Source: Bacillota bacterium
GTDB taxonomy: Bacteria; Bacillota_C; Negativicutes; JAEYSJ01
Assembly: GCA_023434855.1 (NCBI GenBank)
Contig: JAEYSJ010000266.1
Coordinates: forward strand, 1 to 22,427
Direction of reading: 5' to 3'
DNA length: 22,427 nt
This document shows positions 1 to 7,543 of this stretch, piece after piece; positions within the stretch are counted from its first letter, which is position 1; the number at the start of each line of letters is the position of its first letter. The notes under the pieces are model-generated. The model was not told where the DNA came from and ran no database searches. It saw only the letters and a list, made by a program, of their open reading frames with translations. Both the position numbers and the translations under genes were made by a program.

Positions 1-471
1 GGTGGCAATGGCGGGTATGCCGTATTTAGTCGTGAACCACTGTCCCCGGTCTTTTGTTATGCGTCCGTCAGGACGATATAAATATTTTAAGGCCACACTG
101 CCTAAAGCGACTATCACTTTCGGCTGAACTAAGGCTATTTCTTTGTCCAGCCAATGGCCGGCACAGAAACAGCCTTCATCCACAGTCGGCGTACGGTTGT
201 GTTTTGGGCGGCATTTAATAACATTAGTGGTATATACGTTATCTCTTGTAATTTCCACACTCCATAATGCCTTATCAAGCAGCTGCCCCGATTTCCCCAC
301 AAGCGGCACGCCATACTGATCCTCTGTTTCCCCCGGGCCTTCTCCTACAATCATAAAAGGACTCGCAATACTTCCGTTATAAGAAGTGGGACCGCGGTTT
401 CCCTCTTTACATAGGGGGCAGTGGTCACACTTTTGTAGATCTTCACTCAATTTTGCGTGATTTACCAACAA
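1..471 (-). CDS. Uracil-DNA glycosylase, family 4 (partial, 3' end outside window)
   Basis: Removes uracil from DNA as the first step of base excision repair; family 4 enzymes carry a [4Fe-4S] cluster. The 157 visible codons show the cluster cysteines C15 and C18 (CDHC), then C87 and C103 sixteen residues apart in the usual KCRP...C arrangement. The catalytic water-activating motif appears as GEGPGETED at 43-51 (family form GEAPGxxED). The segment ITKDRGQWF near the left edge also fits the family. The start is taken as TTG at 471 because a GGGAGG ribosome site lies 8 nt before it; an in-frame ATG at 516 would add 15 residues but has no such site. The C-terminal quarter, with the second catalytic histidine motif, lies beyond base 1. 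The gene is divergent from the spore genes that follow, and nothing suggests a functional link to them. Confidence 0.93.
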   Translation of the reverse strand, partial: MLVNHAKLSEDLQKCDHCPLCKEGNRGPTSYNGSIASPFMIVGEGPGETEDQYGVPLVGKSGQLLDKALWSVEITRDNVYTTNVIKCRPKHNRTPTVDEGCFCAGHWLDKEIALVQPKVIVALGSVALKYLYRPDGRITKDRGQWFTTKYGIPAIAT

Positions 472-476
472 TAGCT

Positions 477-486
477 TCACCTCCCT
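477..486 (-). promoter_or_regulatory. Ribosome binding site deciding the uracil-DNA glycosylase start
   Basis: On the minus strand AGGGAGGTGA lies 8 nt (counted from GGAGG) upstream of TTG 471. This near-perfect anti-Shine-Dalgarno match lies inside the reading frame that would begin at ATG 516, so it favours the shorter TTG-initiated protein. Confidence 0.7.
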
Positions 487-565
487 GATACAGGTTCTTT
501 CACTAAAGTTCTTCATGTAAATACGACTTCCTTCATCAAAAAGCCTATTAAATTAAAGTAATTGA

Positions 566-595
566 GTATTATCTCAAGAATAAGCACTAATACTA
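566..595 (+). promoter_or_regulatory. Possible forespore sigma-G-type promoter for spoVAD
   Basis: GTATT (566-570), an 18-nt gap and AATACTA (589-595) match the Bacillus sigma-G pattern GHATR-N18-CATWHTA at 4 of 5 and 6 of 7 positions. It lies 52 nt before the spoVAD start, and spoVA operons are classically sigma-G dependent. The region is AT-rich, so a chance match is possible. Confidence 0.4.
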
Positions 596-647
596 TATAT
601 ACGCAATAAGACCATCCACCGGCTGATATGATAGGAGGAGCAAATCA

Positions 648-1652
648 TTGAACAAGCAGCGAGGCAAGCAAAGTATTGTTTTTGACACTTCGCCTCTTAT
701 TACCAGTGCCGCTAATATTGTTGGGCCGATGGAAGGGGATGGATTATTAAATCAGTACTTTGATAAAGTAATGAAGGATAACCTGGATGATAACGACAGC
801 TGGGAAAAATGCGAGTCCGCTATGCTGGAGTATGCCATTCGAACGGCAGTACTTAAGGAAAATAGCACCACAAACGATCTAGACTACGTACTTGCCGGCG
901 ATCTGCTCAATCAGTTGATGTCAACGCATTTTGCTGTGCGAAATTTGGCAAGGCCTTTTTTGGGATTATACGGGGCTTGTTCTACTCTTGCTGAAAGCAT
1001 GCTGTTAGGCGCTGTGCTGCTTGATGGCGGATTTGCAAACAAACTGGCGGTTGCTGTGTCCAGCCACCATGATACGGCTGAACGACAGTATCGTTTTCCT
1101 ACTGAGCTGGGGGTGCAGCGGTCACCTGTTTCGCAGTGGACAACCACTGGTGCAGCTGCCGCGGTATTGTCGGTATTAGGCAATGGACCGCGAATTACGG
1201 CAGCTACGATCGGGAAAATAGTCGATATGGGGATTAAAGATCCGAATGCCATGGGGCCGGCAATGGCACCTGCTGCTGTAGACACATTATGGCAGCATAT
1301 TCAAGATATAGGCAGACAGCCTGCCTATTATGATATGATTTTTACCGGCGATTTGGGCAGTATAGGCAAAACGCTGGTCATACAGCTCATGCAGGAAAAA
1401 GGTCTGGATATATCCCAAAACTATGAGGACTGCGGGTGCATGATTTATCGTGAAGAGCAGGATACCCACGCGGGCGCCAGCGGCTGTGCAAGTTCAGGTA
1501 TTGTATTTTCAGGATATATATATCAGATGCTGGTGGCCCGTAAATTGCAGAAGATTTTACTTATCGGCACCGGAAGTTTACATAGCCCAACTTCCTATCA
1601 GCAAAAGGAATCCATTCCCTGCATCGCCCATGCAGTGGCAATTGAAGTATAG
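648..1652 (+). CDS. spoVAD: Stage V sporulation protein AD
   Basis: SpoVAD is a thiolase-fold protein of the SpoVA channel that moves dipicolinic acid (with Ca2+) into the developing spore and releases it on germination; in Bacillus it binds dipicolinate directly. The 334 residues match the usual length (about 335-340). The N-terminal QSIVFDTSPLI segment, the GACSTLAES stretch with C111 at the position of the thiolase nucleophile, and SSHHDTAERQYRFPTELGVQRSP at about 139-160 are typical of the family. The start is TTG 648, preceded by AGGAGG at about 8 nt. spoVAE follows 12 nt after the stop, so the two are co-transcribed. spoVAC, which usually precedes spoVAD, is not present upstream, where only a short divergent intergenic region lies. 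Confidence 0.95.
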   Translation: MNKQRGKQSIVFDTSPLITSAANIVGPMEGDGLLNQYFDKVMKDNLDDNDSWEKCESAMLEYAIRTAVLKENSTTNDLDYVLAGDLLNQLMSTHFAVRNLARPFLGLYGACSTLAESMLLGAVLLDGGFANKLAVAVSSHHDTAERQYRFPTELGVQRSPVSQWTTTGAAAAVLSVLGNGPRITAATIGKIVDMGIKDPNAMGPAMAPAAVDTLWQHIQDIGRQPAYYDMIFTGDLGSIGKTLVIQLMQEKGLDISQNYEDCGCMIYREEQDTHAGASGCASSGIVFSGYIYQMLVARKLQKILLIGTGSLHSPTSYQQKESIPCIAHAVAIEV

Positions 1653-1664
1653 AGGAGGAATTTT

Positions 1665-2021
1665 GTGATGCAAGCTTATATTATGGCATTTTTAATTGGG
1701 GGGTTAATTTGTGTAATTGGCCAAATATTAATGGACTTAACGTCTCTTACACCCGCCCATGTACTAGTCCTGTTTGTGGTACTTGGTGCAGTATTAAGTG
1801 GGTTAGGCTTGTACCAGCCCTTAATAGAAATTGGCGGAGCCGGGGCAACTGTGCCGCTGCCGGGCTTTGGACATGCATTGGTGTCTGGAACAATTGAAGA
1901 TGTCGATAAGTTTGGCTTCTGGGGTATTTTTACCGGAGCCCTGCGCGCAACGGCTGCAGGTGTTATGGCCGCAAGTGTATTTGGCTTGATAATGGCTGTC
2001 ATATTTAATCCAAAAGGTTAG
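1665..2021 (+). CDS. spoVAE: Stage V sporulation protein AE (SpoVAE/SpoVAEb type)
   Basis: Small membrane subunit of the SpoVA dipicolinate channel. The 118-residue protein is hydrophobic with about three membrane segments (about 3-25, 32-52, 93-113). The glycine-rich loop LIEIGGAGATVPLPGFGHAL at about 54-73 and the TIEDVDKFGFWGIFTGALRATAAG segment are hallmarks of the family. AGGAGG overlaps the end of spoVAD and lies 6 nt before GTG 1665 and 9 nt before ATG 1668, so either may be the start. It is the second gene of the spoVAD unit. No clear terminator follows before the DUF1657 gene, so all three may be on one transcript. Confidence 0.94.
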   Translation: MMQAYIMAFLIGGLICVIGQILMDLTSLTPAHVLVLFVVLGAVLSGLGLYQPLIEIGGAGATVPLPGFGHALVSGTIEDVDKFGFWGIFTGALRATAAGVMAASVFGLIMAVIFNPKG

Positions 2022-2139
2022 TTATGACCCTGAATTAAAAATTCGCAAGGATTTCCGCAATATTCATTAATAATATCCTGCTATGGGGGAAAAATACAAT
2101 TATGAAATTTAAAACTTTTTAACAGGAGGCTGAATTCTT

Positions 2140-2352
2140 ATGACTGTAAAAAAAGATTTAGAGAAAGCTGTAGCTGCGGCTGAATCCGCTAAAGGTACTT
2201 ATGCAGCATTTGCTACATCGACCGACGATCAAGGGGCTCAGACAATGTTTGAGCAAATGTCTAATGATATGGATCGTCATATTGCTCAACTAAATAGCCG
2301 CTTGAGCGGCACAGCCGAAAACCAGCTGACTAATCAGCAATCTCAATCGTAA
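2140..2352 (+). CDS. DUF1657 family small protein
   Basis: A 70-residue soluble helical protein of the DUF1657 family, recognised by the N-terminal TVKKDLEKAVAAAESAKGTY helix and the FEQMSNDMDRHIAQLNSRL helix. The molecular function is unknown. DUF1657 genes commonly lie beside spoVA clusters in spore formers, including the mobile spoVA operon linked to high spore heat resistance in Bacillus, so a spore role is likely by context. AGGAGG lies about 9 nt before the ATG. A strong terminator follows the stop by 10 nt. The C-terminal tail is rich in Gln, Asn and Ser and probably disordered. Confidence 0.85.
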   Translation: MTVKKDLEKAVAAAESAKGTYAAFATSTDDQGAQTMFEQMSNDMDRHIAQLNSRLSGTAENQLTNQQSQS

Positions 2353-2362
2353 ATCCTGCCTG

Positions 2363-2390
2363 AAAAAAGACCACGTAGTGGTCTTTTTTT
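2363..2390 (+). terminator. Rho-independent terminator after the DUF1657 gene
   Basis: GACCAC and GTGGTC are separated by a 3-nt loop, flanked by an A-run on the left and a seven-T run on the right that extend the stem. It ends the spoVAD-spoVAE-DUF1657 block and could act on both strands. Confidence 0.9.
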
Positions 2391-2566
2391 ATCCGGATAT
2401 ATATATAAGAAAATCTATGTCCAGAAAAATGTGCGGCATAGGTTTTTTTGTTTGGAACCTAAGTGCCGCTCCTGTCATATATTATCCATGTAATAAACAA
2501 TATAAAATAACCAATGGAGGACAATTCTCGTACTTACAGGACAGAAAAGCGTAGGGAGGGTGTTTC

Positions 2567-3208
2567 ATGATGACATGGCTGATCATCTTAGGCTTTGCTG
2601 TTTCATCCAGTGTGGATAATCTAGGGGTTGGTATTTCTTATGGTATCCGGAATATACATATCGGGCTAGTTTCCAATCTGTTAATGGCGGTTATTTGTTT
2701 TCTTTTTAGTCAAGCGGGTATTTTGTTCGGACAATGGCTTTCATTAATACTGCCAGGTGTACTTCCTATTCTTCTGGGAGCCTTCTTACTGTTTGTAATT
2801 GGTATAAGAATCATTCTATTAGCCTCACCGCATAAAAAACAGGTTCTTACTGATAAAGCCAATGAAAATGAAATCCAGGCCAAAAACATTAAGAATATAT
2901 TGGAGAATCCGGAGATTGCCGATATAGACAAATCAGGAGAAATTGGATTCGGTGAGGCAATTATTCTGGGAATCGCGCTGTCAGCTAATGCTCTTACCAA
3001 TGGTTTAGGTGCCGGTTTGCTTGGGTTGTCGCCGCTTGCAATATCCCTGACAGCAGCAATCGGCAGTTTCGTAACAGTCTGGAGTGGAGTTTTGTTAGGA
3101 AAAAAAGTAGCAAACGTTCGGATTGGATCCTTTACTTTAGGGGAATTCGGTACAATCTTAAGTGGGGTAATACTTGTGGTGATAGCAACTAATAGTTTTT
3201 TTCGTTGA
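2567..3208 (+). CDS. ytaF: Sporulation membrane protein YtaF (MntP-like)
   Basis: A 213-residue integral membrane protein of the YtaF branch of the MntP/DUF204 family; MntP members export manganese, but the substrate of YtaF is not established. Two homologous halves of three helices each are visible. The first has VSSSVDNLGVGISYGIRN at about 12-29 and the second has GIALSANALTNGLGAGLLG at about 135-153; the second repeat carries Asn where relatives often have Asp. The cytosolic linker contains a perfect EF-hand-like loop, D119-I-D121-K-S123-G-E-I-G-F-G-E130. AGGGAGG precedes tandem ATG codons at 2567 and 2570. It is a single-gene unit ending at a terminator. The family name comes from the Bacillus sporulation gene. 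Confidence 0.88.
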   Translation: MMTWLIILGFAVSSSVDNLGVGISYGIRNIHIGLVSNLLMAVICFLFSQAGILFGQWLSLILPGVLPILLGAFLLFVIGIRIILLASPHKKQVLTDKANENEIQAKNIKNILENPEIADIDKSGEIGFGEAIILGIALSANALTNGLGAGLLGLSPLAISLTAAIGSFVTVWSGVLLGKKVANVRIGSFTLGEFGTILSGVILVVIATNSFFR

Positions 3209-3270
3209 TGTGCAGGATAATGCAAGAATTACATTAAACGATAAATTTCTGCAGTCAACCTGATGAATAG

Positions 3271-3302
3271 AAATCTCCCATACCGGCTGGTACAGGAGAT
3301 TT
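3271..3302 (+). terminator. Terminator of ytaF, possibly shared with the convergent Nramp operon
   Basis: AAATCTCC (3271-3278) pairs with GGAGATTT (3295-3302), with an inner TACC/GGTA helix, followed on the plus strand by a run of Ts. On the minus strand the T-run is poor, so termination of the convergent gene at 3347 is likely weaker. No other terminator is visible between the two convergent genes. Confidence 0.85.
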
Positions 3303-3346
3303 TTTTATCTGCAAATCCATTATTCAATTAATCTTTATGACCTCAT

Positions 3347-4615
3347 TTAGGACATTAAGTCCGGAAAAAGAGAAGTAATAACTAAGGCGATGGTAAGACT
3401 CACCATTATTATGGTGGTCGACCAGGCAATTAGATTATACCACCGGGAATTAACATAGTCTCCCATCAGATCTTCATCATTAATTAATTGCAGCATAAAG
3501 ATTAACACAAATGGCAACAATATTCCGTTAACTACCTGGGACCAGAGCATAATTGTAATTAACGGAACGTCAGGAATAAGAATAATGCCTGCCCCAATAA
3601 TGATGAGCACGGTATATAGCCAGTAAAAAACCGGGGCTTCTCCCCAAGTTTTGTTAACACCGGCTTCGAAGCCAAATGCTTCGCAAACATAGTAAGCCGT
3701 CGCAAGCGGCAAAATAGATGCTGAAAAAATTGACGCATTTAATAAGCCGAAGGCAAACAACATTGACGCCCATTTTCCCGCCAGTGGTTCAAGCGCTATA
3801 GCGGCATCTTTGGCTGTGTCAATGGTAATGTTATTAGCAAAAAGGGTAGCGGCGCAGGCAACGACAATAAATATTGCAATAACATCAGTCATTAGACAAC
3901 CGAATATTACATCCATGCGTGAATATTTATATTCTTTTGCGGTTATTCCCTTTTCCACTACCGCCGACTGAATATAAAATTGCATCCACGGTGCAATTGT
4001 TGTACCGATTAGACCTATAATCATAACTAAATAGGCGCTATCCATTTCAAAGTGTGGGGTTATTAATTCCATTGAAACCTGCCCCCATGGCGGATTAGCC
4101 AATATGCCTGAGGCGACATAGGTAAAATATAAGGCTGAAGCCACCAAAAACACACGTTCGACTACTTTGAAAGTCCCTTTTACAACTGTCCACCATACCA
4201 TATATGCGCCTACAGGTACGGAAAGATATTTACTAACACCAAAAATTTCCATACTGGCGGCTACTCCGGCAAATTCGGATACTGTGTTACCAAGATCAGC
4301 GAAAATTAGACCAACCATTATACAAAAAGTCAACCGGACACCAAAATTTTCACGGATTAAGTCTGCCAGTCCCTTGCGGGTTATTGCGCCCATTCGGGCA
4401 CTCATTTCTTGTACCACAATTAAGGCAAGTGTCATGGGAATGAATACCCACAGCAATTTGTAACCAAAAGATGCTCCTGCTACGGAATAGGTTGTTATTC
4501 CACCGGCATCGTTATCAACATTTGCCGTGATAATTCCGGGCCCGATAACAGCCAGCAGCAGGAAAAAGTTACGTAAATATTTATTGTTATTAATGTAATT
4601 TACCATAGTATTCAT
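3347..4615 (-). CDS. Nramp-related divalent metal transporter, NRMT-like (possible Mg2+ transporter)
   Basis: A 422-residue, roughly 11-helix membrane protein of the SLC11/Nramp fold. Ungapped alignment by eye of TM1 with classical Nramps puts D36-A37-G38-G39 where DPGN is expected. In TM6, A208-P-W-M replaces the classical MPHN. The conserved aspartate is therefore kept while the metal-binding asparagine and methionine are lost. This resembles the described Nramp-related Mg2+ transporters (NRMT), from memory of that literature. The start is ATG 4615, with AAAGGGG overlapping the stop of the upstream gene; only 5 nt separate the two, so they are co-translated. That partner carries MgtE-like Mg2+-sensor domains, which supports Mg2+ over Mn2+ as substrate. 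The fold is certain; the substrate is inferred. Confidence 0.9.
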   Translation of the reverse strand: MNTMVNYINNNKYLRNFFLLLAVIGPGIITANVDNDAGGITTYSVAGASFGYKLLWVFIPMTLALIVVQEMSARMGAITRKGLADLIRENFGVRLTFCIMVGLIFADLGNTVSEFAGVAASMEIFGVSKYLSVPVGAYMVWWTVVKGTFKVVERVFLVASALYFTYVASGILANPPWGQVSMELITPHFEMDSAYLVMIIGLIGTTIAPWMQFYIQSAVVEKGITAKEYKYSRMDVIFGCLMTDVIAIFIVVACAATLFANNITIDTAKDAAIALEPLAGKWASMLFAFGLLNASIFSASILPLATAYYVCEAFGFEAGVNKTWGEAPVFYWLYTVLIIIGAGIILIPDVPLITIMLWSQVVNGILLPFVLIFMLQLINDEDLMGDYVNSRWYNLIAWSTTIIMVSLTIALVITSLFPDLMS

Positions 4616-4620
4616 TATTT

Positions 4621-5901
4621 TTACCCCTTTCGTGCAGTCAACACATACTGTGAAAATGTTTTGAAACCACTGCGATCAGGCATAATTGTTTTAATAACAT
4701 CATCGATGGTAATTATCCCCAAAATCTGACCGTGATCATTTAATACCGGCAATGCAAGTAAAGAATATTTAGCGGCAATACCAACAGCTTTCCTGTAGTC
4801 TTCCGCGGCGCGAATGCTACGCACTTTGGTATGCATTAATTCAGCAAGCGGAACATGTGGCTTAGCAATTATTAGCTCACGCAGTGAAAGGACTCCCAAT
4901 AATACTTCTTTTTCATCAACAACGTAAATATAATAAATTGTTTCGGCCTTATCAGCCAGTTGTCGTAATTGCTCAATTGTTTCTTGCGCTGTCAAATAGT
5001 CAGGCAATGAAATATATTCATTAGTCATTAACGCTCCCGCAGTACCATTTGGATAGCTCATTAACTCACGCATATCTTTGATATCTTCAGGGTTCATCCG
5101 GGTAATAATTTCTTCCGATTTTTCAGCTGGCAGTTCACTCAAAATGTCAGCCACGTTATCTGATTGCATTTCTTCTAATATATCAGAAGCTTTTTGGATA
5201 TCCATGCTTTCAAAAAGCTTGATCTGAGTTGCAAATTCCATCTCGGTTATGACATCAGCAATCTTTTCGTTATTCATTGCTCTTAGCAAGCCTCTGCGTT
5301 CCTCGTAGCCCAATTCCTCTATAATTTCGGCAATGTCAACAGGGTGAAGCTGATTCAATTTGTCAAAGTTTTCTTTAATATACAGGTTGCCTGTTCTTTT
5401 TCCCAATGGCGCAAAATATTGCCATCCAAGGAATTGGTTTGGGCGATTTTTTAAGAGAAACTCCAGTCCCAGACGTCGCAGCACCCCTTTTAATCCAATA
5501 TCAATTGCCGACATTATAATTTCCTTATGTTGTCCGTGCTGTACCCAGGACAATCTAATATCATTTACTCTGACCAGTTTCGACCCTGCAAGATCAATAA
5601 TTTGTTTATCCATCAACCACTTTCCAATATATATCTCATCACTCTTTAAAGTTCTGGTATAAACATTTGCTATCGTTTCCTTAAGTCGCATACCTGTTTT
5701 ATCCCATTGATTAACTTGGGAAATATCCAGGTGCTTTTGCGGATCTTTTTCAAATTTTATGCAAGTGACCGTAGGAGATGTGCCATTCCGGGTAATAGTC
5801 ATATCTTTTATACGTCCGACAAGCCGTCCTTGTGAGTCATAAATCCGAGTGTTAAGAGCTTTACTGAAAAAGAATTCTCCTAATACTTTGATTTGGCTCA
5901 T
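4621..5901 (-). CDS. Soluble PRC-barrel / MgtE N-domain / CBS-pair protein
   Basis: A 426-residue protein with no membrane segment. Two PRC-barrel-like regions (about 5-75 and 85-160) precede an MgtE_N superhelix (about 180-285, with repeated LHPVDIAEIIEEL and ADILSELPAEKSEEII units). The MgtE linker motif YPNGTAGALMT (283-293) and a CBS pair (about 295-345 and 353-410) follow. In MgtE the N and CBS domains sense intracellular Mg2+ and gate the channel; here they are detached from any pore. The gene ends 5 nt before the Nramp-related gene, so it is probably that transporter's regulatory partner (inference). AAGGAGGG lies 7 nt before ATG 5901. The upstream 115 nt carry an 8-bp inverted repeat but no recognised riboswitch. 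Confidence 0.9.
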   Translation of the reverse strand: MSQIKVLGEFFFSKALNTRIYDSQGRLVGRIKDMTITRNGTSPTVTCIKFEKDPQKHLDISQVNQWDKTGMRLKETIANVYTRTLKSDEIYIGKWLMDKQIIDLAGSKLVRVNDIRLSWVQHGQHKEIIMSAIDIGLKGVLRRLGLEFLLKNRPNQFLGWQYFAPLGKRTGNLYIKENFDKLNQLHPVDIAEIIEELGYEERRGLLRAMNNEKIADVITEMEFATQIKLFESMDIQKASDILEEMQSDNVADILSELPAEKSEEIITRMNPEDIKDMRELMSYPNGTAGALMTNEYISLPDYLTAQETIEQLRQLADKAETIYYIYVVDEKEVLLGVLSLRELIIAKPHVPLAELMHTKVRSIRAAEDYRKAVGIAAKYSLLALPVLNDHGQILGIITIDDVIKTIMPDRSGFKTFSQYVLTARKG

Positions 5902-6016
5902 TGATCATCCCTCCTTGACGATGATAACGCTCAGCTACCTTGCTGTATTAGAATTTATGTTGTATTTTATTCCTTAACCTTCATCATCGTGCAACATAAC
6001 AAAATCCGGCGCAATC

Positions 6017-6060
6017 AAAAAAATAGAAAAGACCTCTCGTGAGATAGGTCTTTTCTATTT
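6017..6060 (-). terminator. Terminator of the LytR-CpsA-Psr gene
   Basis: On the minus strand an AAATAGAAAAGACCT arm pairs with AGGTCTTTTCTATTT around a short loop and is followed by seven Ts. It lies 17 nt past the stop at 6077 and separates this gene from the downstream MgtE-N/CBS operon, which must have its own promoter in 5902-6016. Confidence 0.9.
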
Positions 6061-6076
6061 GCCATTTTGCATCAAT

Positions 6077-7339
6077 TTACATATTTTTTTGACCAGTTCC
6101 ATTATTTGTATCCGGCACCTTGGAACTGGGATTGCTCGGAACCGGGGGAACTCTTGGAATAGCGGAATTTTTATCATTAACAGTAGCCGGGTCTGCTTTC
6201 GGTTTGGTATTTGTTGTTGAAGCCTTATTGGTGGTTAAAGTTTTACTGGTAGTAGTTGTACTTTGTTTATTTGCAGTGCTAGGTGTATTGGGAAGTGCTG
6301 GTGGTGCCTCTGCTAATTTCGTTTCTTTCGGAACGGCGTTTTCGTATTCATTCGCTAAACTTCGGGTTGCCGCCATATAGTTATCATCTGTGGCGATTCC
6401 CTGAATTTCAGCTATCTGCTGCCGCATCGCCGCAATATCAGGCAGCCAGAAGCTGATTCCGTCAATGTAAACCGGCCTCCCTGACACCATATAAGTGTTC
6501 AGCCCCCGTTTATAGGCATCATTTATAATCTTTCCTAAACTTAGCATTTGGCTTACAGGTATGTCAGTACTAATGGTGGCATTCACTTCGTTTACAATAT
6601 CCGGTATCTTAGTGATAATCGCCGGAGTTGCCATCTGCGACAACAGCGCTTTGGCAAATTTTTGCTGACGTTCAATTCGCCCGATATCCCCCATTTCGTC
6701 ATGACGGAATCGCACATATTCGAGAGCGGTATTGCCATTCATATGCTGCATGCCCGGTTTGAGGTCAATAAGGCCGTTATTATCCACTTCTCCCTCATCG
6801 TACGGATCATAATAATACATACGTTTTTCCACATTAATATCGACTCCGCCTATTGCGTCAATCACCTTTTTAAAACCGTCCATGTTGATTGCCACATAAT
6901 AATCAATTGGTATTCCCAGCAAATCGGATACTGTTTGTTCTGAAAGTTTATGTCCGCCATAGGAATAAGCATGCCCGATCTTATTCCAACCGTAACCGGG
7001 AATTTTAACCCTGCTGTCACGCGGCACCCAAAGCATTGAGACATCTTTTGTATCAGTGTCAACAGTTACAACACACGTAACATTTGAACGTCCAATATCA
7101 TTCCGACGCTGATTAACTCCCAATACCAAGATGTTGATCTTTTTGTGGGAGGGTGACAAAGCGACAGACTGTTTGGTCTGGTCGAGACCGTCAACCGCAA
7201 AATATGCCGTAGCAGCGGCTATCAGTATCGTAAACAAAAAAATAGTCGTTATAATTATAGGGCGCTTTATCTTGCTATTTCTTTGTTCTGTTAAGCCTCT
7301 TTCCTGTTCTGATGTCATGAAAGCCATCGCCCTTTCCAC
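6077..7339 (-). CDS. LytR-CpsA-Psr (LCP) family cell-wall polymer ligase
   Basis: LCP proteins transfer undecaprenyl-linked glycopolymers onto peptidoglycan outside the cytoplasmic membrane. The 420-residue protein has a short basic N-terminus, one membrane anchor (about 26-49) and an LCP domain (about 67-235). The domain shows the family signatures VPRDSRVKIPGYG with R108 and R110, NKIGHAYSYGG, DGFKKVIDAIGGVD, and the ALEYVRFRHDEMGDIGRIERQQ arginine cluster that binds the pyrophosphate. The tail from about 344 is rich in Pro, Thr, Ser and Asn, probably a disordered wall-spanning region. The start is uncertain: GTG 7339 has AGAGGT 7 nt upstream, while ATG 7318 (MTSEQE) is the alternative. uppP, which recycles the lipid carrier, lies two genes upstream on the same strand. 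Confidence 0.9.
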   Translation of the reverse strand: MERAMAFMTSEQERGLTEQRNSKIKRPIIITTIFLFTILIAAATAYFAVDGLDQTKQSVALSPSHKKINILVLGVNQRRNDIGRSNVTCVVTVDTDTKDVSMLWVPRDSRVKIPGYGWNKIGHAYSYGGHKLSEQTVSDLLGIPIDYYVAINMDGFKKVIDAIGGVDINVEKRMYYYDPYDEGEVDNNGLIDLKPGMQHMNGNTALEYVRFRHDEMGDIGRIERQQKFAKALLSQMATPAIITKIPDIVNEVNATISTDIPVSQMLSLGKIINDAYKRGLNTYMVSGRPVYIDGISFWLPDIAAMRQQIAEIQGIATDDNYMAATRSLANEYENAVPKETKLAEAPPALPNTPSTANKQSTTTTSKTLTTNKASTTNTKPKADPATVNDKNSAIPRVPPVPSNPSSKVPDTNNGTGQKNM

Positions 7340-7380
7340 TAACCATACCTCTAATATGGAGGAGGTTGTTTCATAATCAA

Positions 7381-7412
7381 ATTATAGCAAAACATTGCCA
7401 AAAATAACAGCG
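7381..7412 (-). promoter_or_regulatory. Likely promoter of the LCP gene (extended -10)
   Basis: On the minus strand TGCTATAAT (7389-7381) is a perfect extended -10, about 40 nt before the GTG start. The matching -35 is poor (TGTTAT at 17 nt), as is common with extended -10 promoters. Confidence 0.5.
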
Positions 7413-7453
7413 GGAATATTATTGCAAGTAAGCCAAAATCCTTCCATTATATA

Positions 7454-7492
7454 AAACGGGACTCTTCTATAGTATATTGAAGAGTCCCGTTT
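7454..7492 (-). terminator. Terminator of the second Nramp-related gene
   Basis: A perfect 14-bp stem, AAACGGGACTCTTC (7454-7467) with GAAGAGTCCCGTTT (7479-7492), has an 11-nt loop. On the minus strand it is followed by TTTATATAAT, 52 nt past the stop at 7544. Confidence 0.85.
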
Positions 7493-7543
7493 ATTGACTT
7501 TTTCTTTCGGAAATACTCAATTGTTTTAGGTTGACTTCTGCCT

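Noticed and set aside
911..1285. 124-codon ORF antisense to spoVAD, and similar antisense ORFs over ytaF, pstC, pstA and others
   Set aside because: Shadows of real genes, with composition typical of reverse-frame translation and no start signals.
2411..2452. Hairpin ATCTATG/CATAGGT followed by Ts before ytaF
   Set aside because: Seven pairs with a G-U and a 17-nt loop; too weak to call a second terminator with confidence.
5902..6016. Possible riboswitch in front of the MgtE-N/CBS operon
   Set aside because: Only about 115 nt and none of the M-box landmarks found at 10235-10406.
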